Of a DNA stretch of 64,000 nucleotides, positions 35,883 to 43,252 are shown piece by piece. Position numbers and translations under genes: made by a program. Under the pieces are notes generated by a model. It ran no database searches, had not been told where the DNA came from, and worked only from the letters and a program-made list of their open reading frames with translations. Numbering within the stretch: the first letter of the stretch is position 1; each line of letters begins with the position of its first letter. Origin of the DNA: Suilimivivens aceti (GTDB lineage Bacteria; Bacillota; Clostridia; Lachnospirales; Lachnospiraceae); contig NZ_JAOQKJ010000012.1 of assembly GCF_025567405.1 (NCBI RefSeq), positions 1-64,000 on the forward strand, given 5' to 3'.

Positions 35883-37631
35883 ATGAAGACAAAAAACATA
35901 AAAGCAGATTTCTGTGTTGTGGGAGGCGGTCTGGCAGGGAGCTGCGCAGCCATTGCAGCAGCCAGAAAAGGACTTAAAACAGTTCTGATCCAGGATCGTC
36001 CAGTGCTTGGAGGAAATGCTTCCTCAGAAATCCGGATCTGGCCGATCGGAGCTGAGGGAGATGAAAATCATGAAACAGGAATTGCAGAAGAACTTCTTTT
36101 GGAAAACAGTTACAGAAATCCGAACGGAAACTGGACGATCTGGGACAGTATCATATACGGAAAAGTAAGGTTCTGTGAAAATCTGACATTACTGCTGAAT
36201 TGCTCCTGCAATGGTGCAGAGATGGATGGAAAGAAGATCCGTTCTGTAAAGGCATGGCAGACGACAACAGAAACCTGGTACATAGTAGAAGCTGATTACT
36301 TTGGAGACTGTTCCGGAGATGGAATCCTGGCACCACTGACAGGGGCGGAGTACAGAGAAGGAAGAGAAGCTAAAAGTTTATATGGAGAATCATGGTGTAA
36401 AGAAGAGGCAGATAATCTGCGGATAGGACAGGGAATCATGCTGCAGGCCAGGGAAATGACTACACCTCAGCCGTTTATTGCACCGGAATGGGCATATTCC
36501 TATCCGACAGATGAAAGCTTCCCGACAGGGACATCCCATGATTTCCGTGAACAGAATTTCTGGTGGTTTGAAGTAGGTAATCTGCAGGACACGATTTCAG
36601 AGGCAGAAGACATTCACACGGAACTGCTGAAAATGGCATTTGGTATGTGGGATCATATTAAAAAGGATCCTAAGCACCATGCAGAAAACTGGGCGTTGGA
36701 TTGGGTTGGATTTTTACCGGAAAAACAGGAGTCCAGGAGATATGTCGGTGATTATACGCTGAATCAGAATGATGTTGAAAACGGGGTGCGATTTGAAGAT
36801 GCAGTGGCTTATGGAGGATGGCCGGTGGAAGATCACCCGGACTATCCTTATCTGGAAAAGGGACTTCCGATTGGTATGTATTCTGTAAAGCGGGAGTATC
36901 ACATTCCCTTCCGTTCCTTATATTCAGCAAATATTGAAAATCTTATGTTTGCCGGAAGAGATATCAGTACCTCTCATATGGCACTGACATCCACAAGAGT
37001 GATGCTGACCTGTGCGATCTGTGGACAGGCAATTGGAACAGCAGCTTATCTCGCAGGAAAATATCATATGACACCGAGAGAACTGGGCCAGAACAGGATA
37101 CAGGAGTTACAGGATATGCTGATGACAGATGATTGTTATCTGCCTGAGTTTATTGCACCTGTGTGCGAACTGACGAAAGAAGCAGCCCTGACAGCAACAG
37201 AAGGAGATGCAGAGGCACTCAGAAATGGAAAAAACAGGGTTTTGAAGGATGTGGACTACGGATGGTGCGGCAAGATAAATGATGAGATCACCTATACGTT
37301 TGAGAAGGAAGAGAATGTTCAGGAAGCCGTTTTGATCTTTGACAGCGAGTTTACAAGAAATGGTTCGTGGAAGGAACATCACCCACTGAATATGCCGAAT
37401 TTCTATCCACTGGAGGGCGGTCATTATCATGTGCCAGATTGTATGGTAAAGGGGTTTGAACTGAAAGGGAAAAAGGATGGAGAATGGTATACCATTCAGA
37501 AAATACCTGAAAACTATCAGAGATTTGTAAAGATCCCGATACACGAAAAATTGCAGGCAGTGAAACTGATTCCTCAGAAAAACTGGGGTGAACAGGAAAA
37601 AGTTCATATTTTTGCGTTTGAAGTAAGATAG
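35883..37631 (+). CDS. FAD-dependent oxidoreductase (PF12831-like) in the sugar-import group
   Basis: This cytoplasmic flavoprotein has an N-terminal dinucleotide loop (CVVGGGLAGSCAAIAAARKG), then GGNASSEIRIWPIGAEG, typical of the FAD_oxidored/PF12831 group. A C-terminal ~130 residues look like a separate beta-rich domain. No signal peptide is present. The substrate is unknown; its place after two permeases suggests it acts on the imported compound, since no glycoside hydrolase is encoded here. ATG 35883 is behind AAAAGGAG at long spacing; ATG 35856, with AAAGGA 7 bases upstream, is an alternative. It ends at a strong terminator. Confidence 0.8.
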   Translation: MKTKNIKADFCVVGGGLAGSCAAIAAARKGLKTVLIQDRPVLGGNASSEIRIWPIGAEGDENHETGIAEELLLENSYRNPNGNWTIWDSIIYGKVRFCENLTLLLNCSCNGAEMDGKKIRSVKAWQTTTETWYIVEADYFGDCSGDGILAPLTGAEYREGREAKSLYGESWCKEEADNLRIGQGIMLQAREMTTPQPFIAPEWAYSYPTDESFPTGTSHDFREQNFWWFEVGNLQDTISEAEDIHTELLKMAFGMWDHIKKDPKHHAENWALDWVGFLPEKQESRRYVGDYTLNQNDVENGVRFEDAVAYGGWPVEDHPDYPYLEKGLPIGMYSVKREYHIPFRSLYSANIENLMFAGRDISTSHMALTSTRVMLTCAICGQAIGTAAYLAGKYHMTPRELGQNRIQELQDMLMTDDCYLPEFIAPVCELTKEAALTATEGDAEALRNGKNRVLKDVDYGWCGKINDEITYTFEKEENVQEAVLIFDSEFTRNGSWKEHHPLNMPNFYPLEGGHYHVPDCMVKGFELKGKKDGEWYTIQKIPENYQRFVKIPIHEKLQAVKLIPQKNWGEQEKVHIFAFEVR

Positions 37632-37642
37632 TGCAGAAGAAG

Positions 37643-37674
37643 ATGGTGAAGATATTGTTATCTTCACCATTTTT
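37643..37674 (+). terminator. Terminator after the FAD oxidoreductase gene
   Basis: A perfect 11-bp stem (ATGGTGAAGAT / ATCTTCACCAT) with a 6-base loop is followed by TTTT. Confidence 0.85.
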
Positions 37675-37676
37675 AA

Positions 37677-37720
37677 TTGCCATGCATATGAAAAACGATC
37701 CGGTGGATCCTTTTTGAATT
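37677..37720 (+). repeat. Hairpin-bearing repeat, copy 2 of 2
   Basis: This is a near-copy of the element at 29204-29247, in the same orientation. Its core is a perfect hairpin GATCC-GGT-GGATC followed by CTTTTT. In both places it sits right after a terminator and before the next gene. Confidence 0.6.
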
Positions 37721-37741
37721 TACAGTAAGTAAAAAGAAAAA

Positions 37742-37770
37742 TTGCCAAATCAGCGGGGGTATTGTATAGT
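37742..37770 (+). promoter_or_regulatory. Promoter for the DUF5067-like lipoprotein gene
   Basis: TTGCCA and TATAGT are separated by 17 bases and lie 39 bases before the ATG. Confidence 0.65.
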
Positions 37771-37808
37771 AAATTTATCTTATGAATGGGAAAGGAAAGG
37801 ATAGTGAA

Positions 37809-39095
37809 ATGAAAAACAGGAAACTACAAATGATACTTTTGGCTGTATTTGTCATGTTATGCATGGCTACCGGTTGTGGAAAGAGCGGCAAAGCACCTTA
37901 TGAAGCAACGATGAGTAAGGTATTTATGTGCGATGATGCATATACAGGAAGCATAATAGCAATTAATCTTGATGTGACCAATAACACAGGTGATTATATA
38001 TCAGCCTACACACCGGTTTATGAAATGACAGCTTCTCTGGATGGAGCAAATCTGGAAACAGCTTTTCTGCTTTCTGATAATCCGGAGGCTATTGACAACA
38101 GTCAGATGATCGCAGAAGGTGAAACAGGACAGGCACAGGCGGCTTATCTGCTGCCGGATGGAGTGACTGAAGGAACACTTTCTGTTCTGGTTGTGGCACT
38201 CAGCACGGATGGAAAGTCGCAGATTACCGTGCTGGAACAGGATATTGATCTTTCGACAGTAGAGAAGGTGGTATCAGAGGCTGTATATGATGTTACCCTT
38301 GATGATAAAAAACTTACAGATGATGAAGATGGAAATCCGCTTTTGGTACTGGATCTTACTTTTACCAATAACAGCAGTAAAGCTACCAGCTTTGGCAGTG
38401 CAGTGGAAATGCAGATGTTTCAGAATGGAGTAGGACTTACGAGTGCGTATCTGCCATACAGACATCCAATGTATGATGAAGAAATGTACGGAAGCGATTA
38501 TACGGATATTCAGCCAGGTAATTCTATTGCGATAAGAAGAGTATATGGGCTGAATGATCTGGATTCCGATGTAGAACTCAGCTGTATTGATTTTGATTCA
38601 TTTGATCAGAAGAAGATCCTGGAGGAAACAATTGATTTATCCGGGGTAGAAGCAGTTGTTGCTGAAAGCGCTTATGAATTTTCCATGGATGAAATTCTGA
38701 TTGGCTATTCTGATTATAATGACGATTATGTGGTCGTTATGGTAGGAGAATTTACCAATAATTCTGATGAAGATATTTCCTTCAGTACCGCATTGGATAT
38801 TACAGCAAGACAGTCCGGCATGGAAATGCAGTCTACTTATGTGCCGGGAGCAAGTTCTTATAACTCCAATAATATATCACCTGGTACAACGATCATGGTT
38901 GCTCTGGCATGGGAACTGAACAGCAGCGAGGATGATGTTTCCATTACGGTAATTGACAGATACAGCTATAATAAGATGACGGTATTTGAAGAAACATATA
39001 CGATAGATGAGCTTCTGGATAATACCCTGAATTATATGGATGCAGATGAATTCACAGATGAAGCCATTGATGAAAGTGAATTTGAATCACTGTAA
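37809..39095 (+). CDS. Lipoprotein with three DUF5067-like repeats
   Basis: This 428-residue predicted lipoprotein has the signal peptide MKNRKLQMILLAVFVMLCMA and lipobox ATGC. The rest consists of three related beta-rich units of about 120 residues. Each has a core resembling L-x-FTNNS...F followed ~25 residues later by a ...TxYLP or SAYLP-like element (VTNNTGDYISAYT; FTNNSSKATSFGS; FTNNSDEDISFST). This matches DUF5067-type immunoglobulin-like domains on Firmicute surfaces. Function is unknown. It has its own promoter and terminator, so it is a single-gene unit. Confidence 0.8.
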   Translation: MKNRKLQMILLAVFVMLCMATGCGKSGKAPYEATMSKVFMCDDAYTGSIIAINLDVTNNTGDYISAYTPVYEMTASLDGANLETAFLLSDNPEAIDNSQMIAEGETGQAQAAYLLPDGVTEGTLSVLVVALSTDGKSQITVLEQDIDLSTVEKVVSEAVYDVTLDDKKLTDDEDGNPLLVLDLTFTNNSSKATSFGSAVEMQMFQNGVGLTSAYLPYRHPMYDEEMYGSDYTDIQPGNSIAIRRVYGLNDLDSDVELSCIDFDSFDQKKILEETIDLSGVEAVVAESAYEFSMDEILIGYSDYNDDYVVVMVGEFTNNSDEDISFSTALDITARQSGMEMQSTYVPGASSYNSNNISPGTTIMVALAWELNSSEDDVSITVIDRYSYNKMTVFEETYTIDELLDNTLNYMDADEFTDEAIDESEFESL

Positions 39096-39109
39096 AATTT
39101 AGAATAAAA

Positions 39110-39188
39110 GGAATTCTGCTGTGACGGGTAGTTTCTTTACTGAGTTGTTTGGTAAAGAGGGTACATAGCGACAGCAGGATTCCTTTTT
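39110..39188 (+). terminator. Long hairpin terminator after the DUF5067-like gene
   Basis: GGAATTCTGCTGT pairs with ACAGCAGGATTCC (13 pairs, one G-T wobble) across about 48 bases that contain an inner stem CTTTAC/GTAAAG; TTTTT follows. It is unusually long for a simple terminator. Confidence 0.65.
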
Positions 39189-39221
39189 CACTTGAATGAT
39201 GTGATGACAGTCAGCAGGACA

Positions 39222-39620
39222 TTATTTTTCTGCCAGTTTGGCCTGCAGATTTGCAATGATGGCATCCTTTTCGGCAATCACCGTATCCTTTTCTTCAAGC
39301 AGAGCCTTTTGCGTATCCACTTCCTTCTGCAGCTCATCGATCATATATCTGACAGTATTCCTGTCCATTTCCCGTAATTCCTCAGAAAAGAAACCCATAA
39401 CATTCTCCACATTCCGACACATCTGGTATAGTGTCTCGTACATCGGTTTAAACTGTGGGAAGTCTGTGATAAGCTTGATAATCTCTTCCGGGTCATCCGT
39501 AGAGAAAAAAGTCATCCATGCATCCAACAGTGTGGTTACCTTTTTATTGTGCATTTTTAAACGGAAAATGTCAAGACTGATAAAGATGTAATTCCAGATC
39601 ATGAACGCAAAATGACCCAC
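39222..39620 (-). pseudogene. 3' remnant of a Rpn/PD-(D/E)XK-type transposase-like nuclease
   Basis: The open stretch encodes about 132 residues that match only the C-terminal part of Rpn-family (recombination-promoting nuclease, putative transposase) proteins: TTLLDAWMTFFSTDDPEEII, FPQFKPMYETLYQMCRNVE, ELREMDRNTVRYMIDELQ, and a coiled-coil tail. The PD-(D/E)XK nuclease domain that should come before is absent, and the first ~20 encoded residues do not resemble the family. No ribosome binding site or promoter is evident. It is best read as a decayed fragment. Confidence 0.7.
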
Positions 39621-39660
39621 CCGTTAGGGGCGGATCATTTTAAAAGGAAGGTATAGAAAA

Positions 39661-41274
39661 TTAGTTATGGGCTTCTTGGTTGTCTAAAGCAGCTTTTATA
39701 AAGCCTCTGAACAACGGATGTGGTCTGTTCGGTCTTGATTTCAGCTCTGGGTGAGCCTGTGTGGCGATGAAGAAGGGATGATCTGACAGTTCGCACATTT
39801 CTACGATACGCCCGTCCGGTGAAATGCCGGAAAGCTTCATGCCATGTTCGGTCAGGGCTGCACGGAAATCATTATTTACCTCGTAACGGTGCCTGTGACG
39901 TTCATGGATCATTTCCTCACCATACAGATTATAGGCAAGAGAATCTTTATCAAGAACACAGGGATAAGATCCAAGCCTCAGTGTGCCACCGATATCTTCC
40001 ACACCATTCTGATCCGGCATCAGTGCAATGACGGGATGTGTGGTAGAAGGATCAAGCTCAATACTGTGGGCATCATTATATCCAACTACATTTCTTGCAA
40101 ATTCAACAATAGCAAGCTGCATACCAAGACACAGGCCAAGATAAGGTACATGGTGCTCTCTTGCATACTGAATCGCATAAAGTTTACCGTCAATGCCTCT
40201 CGGACCGAAGCCGCCGGGAACAAGAATACCATTCACATTACCGAGCAGCGCTGTGACATTTTCCTTTGTAACGGTTTCTGAATCGATCCATTTGATGTTT
40301 ACCGTTGTACGGTTGGAAATGCCGCCATGCTTCAATGCTTCGACAACACTGATATAAGCATCATGAAGCTGAACATATTTTCCAACAATTGCAATATTCA
40401 CCTCGTGGAGAGGTGTCCGCAGAGCCTCCACCATCGCCTTCCAGTCTGCAAGATCCGGTTCTGGACAGTCCAGATTCAGACATTCTAAGGCAACCTGTGC
40501 CAGGTGTTCATTTTCCATGGCAAGAGGTGCTTCATACAGATATTCCACATCCAGATTCTGAAGGACACGGTTATTGGGGACATTACAGAAAAGAGCAATT
40601 TTATCTTTAATATGCTGATCCAGTGGATATTCGCTGCGGCATACAATAATATCCGGTTGAATACCCATTCCCTGCAGCTCCTTAACACTTGCCTGCGTAG
40701 GCTTTGTCTTCATTTCCTGGGAGGCCTTCAGGTAAGGGATCAGAGTAACATGGATCAAAATGGCATTCTCTTTTCCAACCTCATGCTGGAACTGTCTGAT
40801 GGATTCCAAAAAAGGCTGGCTTTCAATATCACCCACCGTACCACCTACTTCGATAATGGCAATTCGGGTATCTTCATCTGTAAAGTTACGATAGAAACGA
40901 CTTTTGATCTCATTTGTGATATGAGGAATCACCTGAACGGTACCACCGCCGTAATCACCACGACGCTCCTTTTGCAGAACAGACCAGTAAACCTTGCCGG
41001 TGGTAACGTTGGAATTTCTATCCAGATTTTCATCGATGAATCGCTCATAATGTCCAAGATCCAGATCGGTTTCTGTACCATCCTCCGTGACAAAAACTTC
41101 ACCATGCTGGATCGGGTTCATCGTGCCGGGATCAATATTGATATAAGGATCAAATTTCTGCATGGTGACCTTATAACCTCTGGCTTTTAATAATCTTCCC
41201 AAAGAAGCAGCAGTGATGCCCTTACCAAGACCGGAAACAACACCGCCGGTTACGAATACATATTTTACTCCCAT
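39661..41274 (-). CDS. pyrG: CTP synthase
   Basis: PyrG aminates UTP to CTP using glutamine. The 537-residue protein has the synthetase nucleotide loop (TGGVVSGLGKGITAASLGRL) and a C-terminal class I glutaminase domain with the nucleophile Cys in LGLCLGMQLA and the His/Glu pair in THPEL-like AHPEL. The start lies behind AAGGAG. The upstream leader has a consensus promoter, a terminator hairpin and a second hairpin before the gene, suggesting attenuation control. Confidence 0.97.
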   Translation of the reverse strand: MGVKYVFVTGGVVSGLGKGITAASLGRLLKARGYKVTMQKFDPYINIDPGTMNPIQHGEVFVTEDGTETDLDLGHYERFIDENLDRNSNVTTGKVYWSVLQKERRGDYGGGTVQVIPHITNEIKSRFYRNFTDEDTRIAIIEVGGTVGDIESQPFLESIRQFQHEVGKENAILIHVTLIPYLKASQEMKTKPTQASVKELQGMGIQPDIIVCRSEYPLDQHIKDKIALFCNVPNNRVLQNLDVEYLYEAPLAMENEHLAQVALECLNLDCPEPDLADWKAMVEALRTPLHEVNIAIVGKYVQLHDAYISVVEALKHGGISNRTTVNIKWIDSETVTKENVTALLGNVNGILVPGGFGPRGIDGKLYAIQYAREHHVPYLGLCLGMQLAIVEFARNVVGYNDAHSIELDPSTTHPVIALMPDQNGVEDIGGTLRLGSYPCVLDKDSLAYNLYGEEMIHERHRHRYEVNNDFRAALTEHGMKLSGISPDGRIVEMCELSDHPFFIATQAHPELKSRPNRPHPLFRGFIKAALDNQEAHN

Positions 41275-41313
41275 AATAACTCCTTAGTTTAGTATAAATA
41301 CAACAGTTCCCTT

Positions 41314-41346
41314 TGCAGAAAAACCGTCAATAGCAGTTTTTCTGCA
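41314..41346 (-). promoter_or_regulatory. Second leader hairpin upstream of pyrG
   Basis: A perfect 11-bp inverted repeat (TGCAGAAAAAC / GTTTTTCTGCA) with an 11-base loop lies between the leader terminator and the pyrG ribosome binding site. It is not followed by a T-run on the - strand, so it may be a regulatory or stabilising structure. Confidence 0.5.
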
Positions 41347-41357
41347 TTTTTGAAAAT

Positions 41358-41393
41358 AAAAAAGGGTGCTATCTGGCCTGAACCAATAGCACC
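41358..41393 (-). terminator. Leader terminator (attenuator) of pyrG
   Basis: Read on the - strand, GGTGCTAT pairs with ATAGCACC around a 13-base loop and is followed by C and six T residues. It lies about 20 bases after the -10 element and about 85 bases before the pyrG start. Confidence 0.75.
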
Positions 41394-41410
41394 TTTGCTT
41401 TGATAGGAAA

Positions 41411-41439
41411 ATCATAGCACCCGCAGTTTTCACTGTCAA
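41411..41439 (-). promoter_or_regulatory. Promoter of pyrG
   Basis: Read on the - strand, a perfect TTGACA is 17 bases from TATGAT. The likely start region (TTTCCTATC) lacks the GGGC run used in the known Bacillus pyrG mechanism. Confidence 0.75.
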
Positions 41440-41459
41440 TACGGTTTATTTATAAAAAA

Positions 41460-41488
41460 TTGATATTTGTTCATCCCTTTTTTATGGA
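41460..41488 (+). promoter_or_regulatory. Possible promoter for the DUF1846-ftsH group
   Basis: TTGATA and TATGGA are separated by 17 bases. A transcript from here would carry the whole hairpin array (41520-41740) in its 5' leader. The rest of 41440-41519 is AT-rich with nothing else seen. Confidence 0.4.
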
Positions 41489-41519
41489 ATAATCATATAA
41501 CATGTGCTAAAATGTAACA

Positions 41520-41570
41520 GGTGCAATGGAAAAACAAGCGCTGCGAAGCAGCATTTGTTTTTCCAGCACC
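41520..41570. repeat. 51-base long hairpin at the start of the hairpin array
   Basis: GGTGC, TGGAAAAACAA and GCTGC pair in order with GCAGC, TTGTTTTTCCA and GCACC around a GAA loop. There is an AA bulge and one C-A mismatch. About 22 base pairs form. No coding role is likely. Confidence 0.75.
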
Positions 41571-41585
41571 GTTAACGAGCAAACG

Positions 41586-41724
41586 GTCTGCGAAAGCAGA
41601 CAGGAAGTGCGGAGCGCGGGTTTGCGAGTTTTTTCAAAATGGAAAAACAAGCGAAGCAGAGAGTCTGCGAAAGCAGACAAGAAGTGCGAAGCACGGGTTT
41701 GCGAGTTTTTTCACAATGGAAAAA
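41586..41724. repeat. Two direct 62-bp hairpin repeats, 77 bp apart
   Basis: Units at 41586-41647 and 41663-41724 differ at about four positions. Each contains TCTGCGAAAGCAGA (a hairpin with a GAAA loop), then a GTGC-GRA-GCRC hairpin, then GGGTTTGCGAGTTTTTTCA and ATGGAAAAA. One difference changes a T-G pair to a T-A pair in the second hairpin, so pairing is kept. The intervening 15 bases hold another GCGAAGC. Confidence 0.8.
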
Positions 41725-41727
41725 ATT

Positions 41728-41740
41728 GCTGCGAAGCAGC
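41728..41740. repeat. Terminal GCTGC-GAA-GCAGC hairpin of the array
   Basis: The same 13-base hairpin as at 41540-41552 recurs here, again followed by ATTTGTTTTT. It ends 36 bases before the DUF1846 start. Confidence 0.7.
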
Positions 41741-41776
41741 ATTTGTTTTTATTATAAATATGGATGGATGGAAATT

Positions 41777-43249
41777 ATGAGAGTGGGATTTGACAACGAA
41801 AAATACCTGAAGATGCAGTCAGCACATATTATGGAAAGGATCGAAAAATTTGGCGACAAGCTGTATTTGGAATTTGGTGGTAAGCTGTTTGACGATTTTC
41901 ATGCATCCAGAGTACTTCCGGGGTTTGAACCGGACAGTAAGCTCAGAATGCTCATGAAGCTTTCGGACAGGGCAGAGATCGTTATTGTTATCAATGCGGC
42001 TGATATCGAAAAGAATAAGATACGTGGAGATCTGGGCATTACTTATGATGAAGATGTACAGAGACTGATGCAGGAATTTGAAAGCAGGGGGCTTTATGTG
42101 GGAAGTGTTGTCTTGACACATTATGCAGGGCAGATCCGTGCGGCAGAATTTAAGGAGAGACTGGAAAAGAAGAATGTAAAGGTATATCTTCATTATACAA
42201 TAGAAGGATATCCTTCCAATATCCCGCTGATCGTCAGTGATGACGGGTTTGGAAGGAATGAATATATAGAAACCACAAGACCGCTTGTTGTGGTAACGGC
42301 ACCAGGACCGGGAAGTGGAAAAATGGCAACCTGTCTATCACAGCTTTACCATGACAACAAGAGAGGTATCAAGGCCGGATATGCGAAGTATGAGACCTTC
42401 CCGATCTGGAACCTGCCATTGAAGCATCCTGTCAATCTGGCATATGAGGCGGCAACCGCAGATCTGAATGATGTTAATATGATAGATCCCTTCCACCTGG
42501 AGGCGTACGGAGAAACAACAGTTAATTATAATCGTGATATCGAGATATTTCCGGTACTGAATGCAATCTTTGAAGGCATTTACGGAGAAAATCCTTATAA
42601 GTCCCCCACTGACATGGGTGTCAACATGGCGGGTAACTGCATTATAGACGATGAAGCCTGTAAGGAAGCTTCTTATATGGAGATCATCCGGCGCTATTAT
42701 AAGGCTGCAGGAGATGTGGCAAGAGGCAAGGGAAGCGAGAATGAGGTATACAAGATCGAGCTTCTCATGAAACAGGCAAGGATTACCACTGAGGACCGGA
42801 AGGTGACGGTGGCAGCCAATGAAAGAGCAGAAAAGCTTGGCGTACCTGCAGCAGCGATTGAATTTGCGGATGGAAAGATCATCACATCCAAGACGACGTC
42901 TCTGCTTGGAGCAAGCGCAGCATTGCTGCTGAATGCACTGAAGTATCTTGGCGGCGTAGATCATGATACCCATCTGATCTCACCGGCAGCGATCGAGCCG
43001 ATCCAGGAACTGAAGACCCGGTATCTGGGCGGTACGAATCCCAGGCTTCACACAGATGAGGTACTGATCGCACTGGCAATTTCAGCGACTACGGATCCGA
43101 ATGCAAGAAAAGCACTGGAACAGATTCCTGCGCTGACAGGATGCCAGGTGCATACTTCTGTTATGCTTTCTGATGTGGATATGAGGACATTTAAAAAGCT
43201 GGGAGTAGATCTGACCAGCGAGCCGATATTAAAAGGAAAGAGTAAGTAA
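41777..43249 (+). CDS. DUF1846 domain-containing protein
   Basis: This 490-residue cytoplasmic protein matches the DUF1846 family along its full length: MRVGFDNEKYLKMQS at the N-terminus, VVTAPGPGSGKMATCLSQLY in the middle, and HTDEVLIALAISATTDPNAR near the C-terminus. The PGPGSGK segment resembles a phosphate-binding loop. The reaction is unknown to me. The frame is open upstream through the hairpin array, but those residues come from repeats; ATG 41777 (or 41768) is the true start. ftsH begins 3 bases after the stop. Confidence 0.9.
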   Translation: MRVGFDNEKYLKMQSAHIMERIEKFGDKLYLEFGGKLFDDFHASRVLPGFEPDSKLRMLMKLSDRAEIVIVINAADIEKNKIRGDLGITYDEDVQRLMQEFESRGLYVGSVVLTHYAGQIRAAEFKERLEKKNVKVYLHYTIEGYPSNIPLIVSDDGFGRNEYIETTRPLVVVTAPGPGSGKMATCLSQLYHDNKRGIKAGYAKYETFPIWNLPLKHPVNLAYEAATADLNDVNMIDPFHLEAYGETTVNYNRDIEIFPVLNAIFEGIYGENPYKSPTDMGVNMAGNCIIDDEACKEASYMEIIRRYYKAAGDVARGKGSENEVYKIELLMKQARITTEDRKVTVAANERAEKLGVPAAAIEFADGKIITSKTTSLLGASAALLLNALKYLGGVDHDTHLISPAAIEPIQELKTRYLGGTNPRLHTDEVLIALAISATTDPNARKALEQIPALTGCQVHTSVMLSDVDMRTFKKLGVDLTSEPILKGKSK

Positions 43250-43252
43250 TTT

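Noticed and set aside
41586..41724. CRISPR array candidate
   Set aside because: Only two repeats, 62 bp with a 15-bp gap, no spacer-length pattern and no cas genes nearby.
41521..41776. Small open frames within the hairpin array, including an N-terminal extension of DUF1846
   Set aside because: Their residues come from repeat units and differ by frame; no family match, and DUF1846 proteins start at MRVGFDNEKY.
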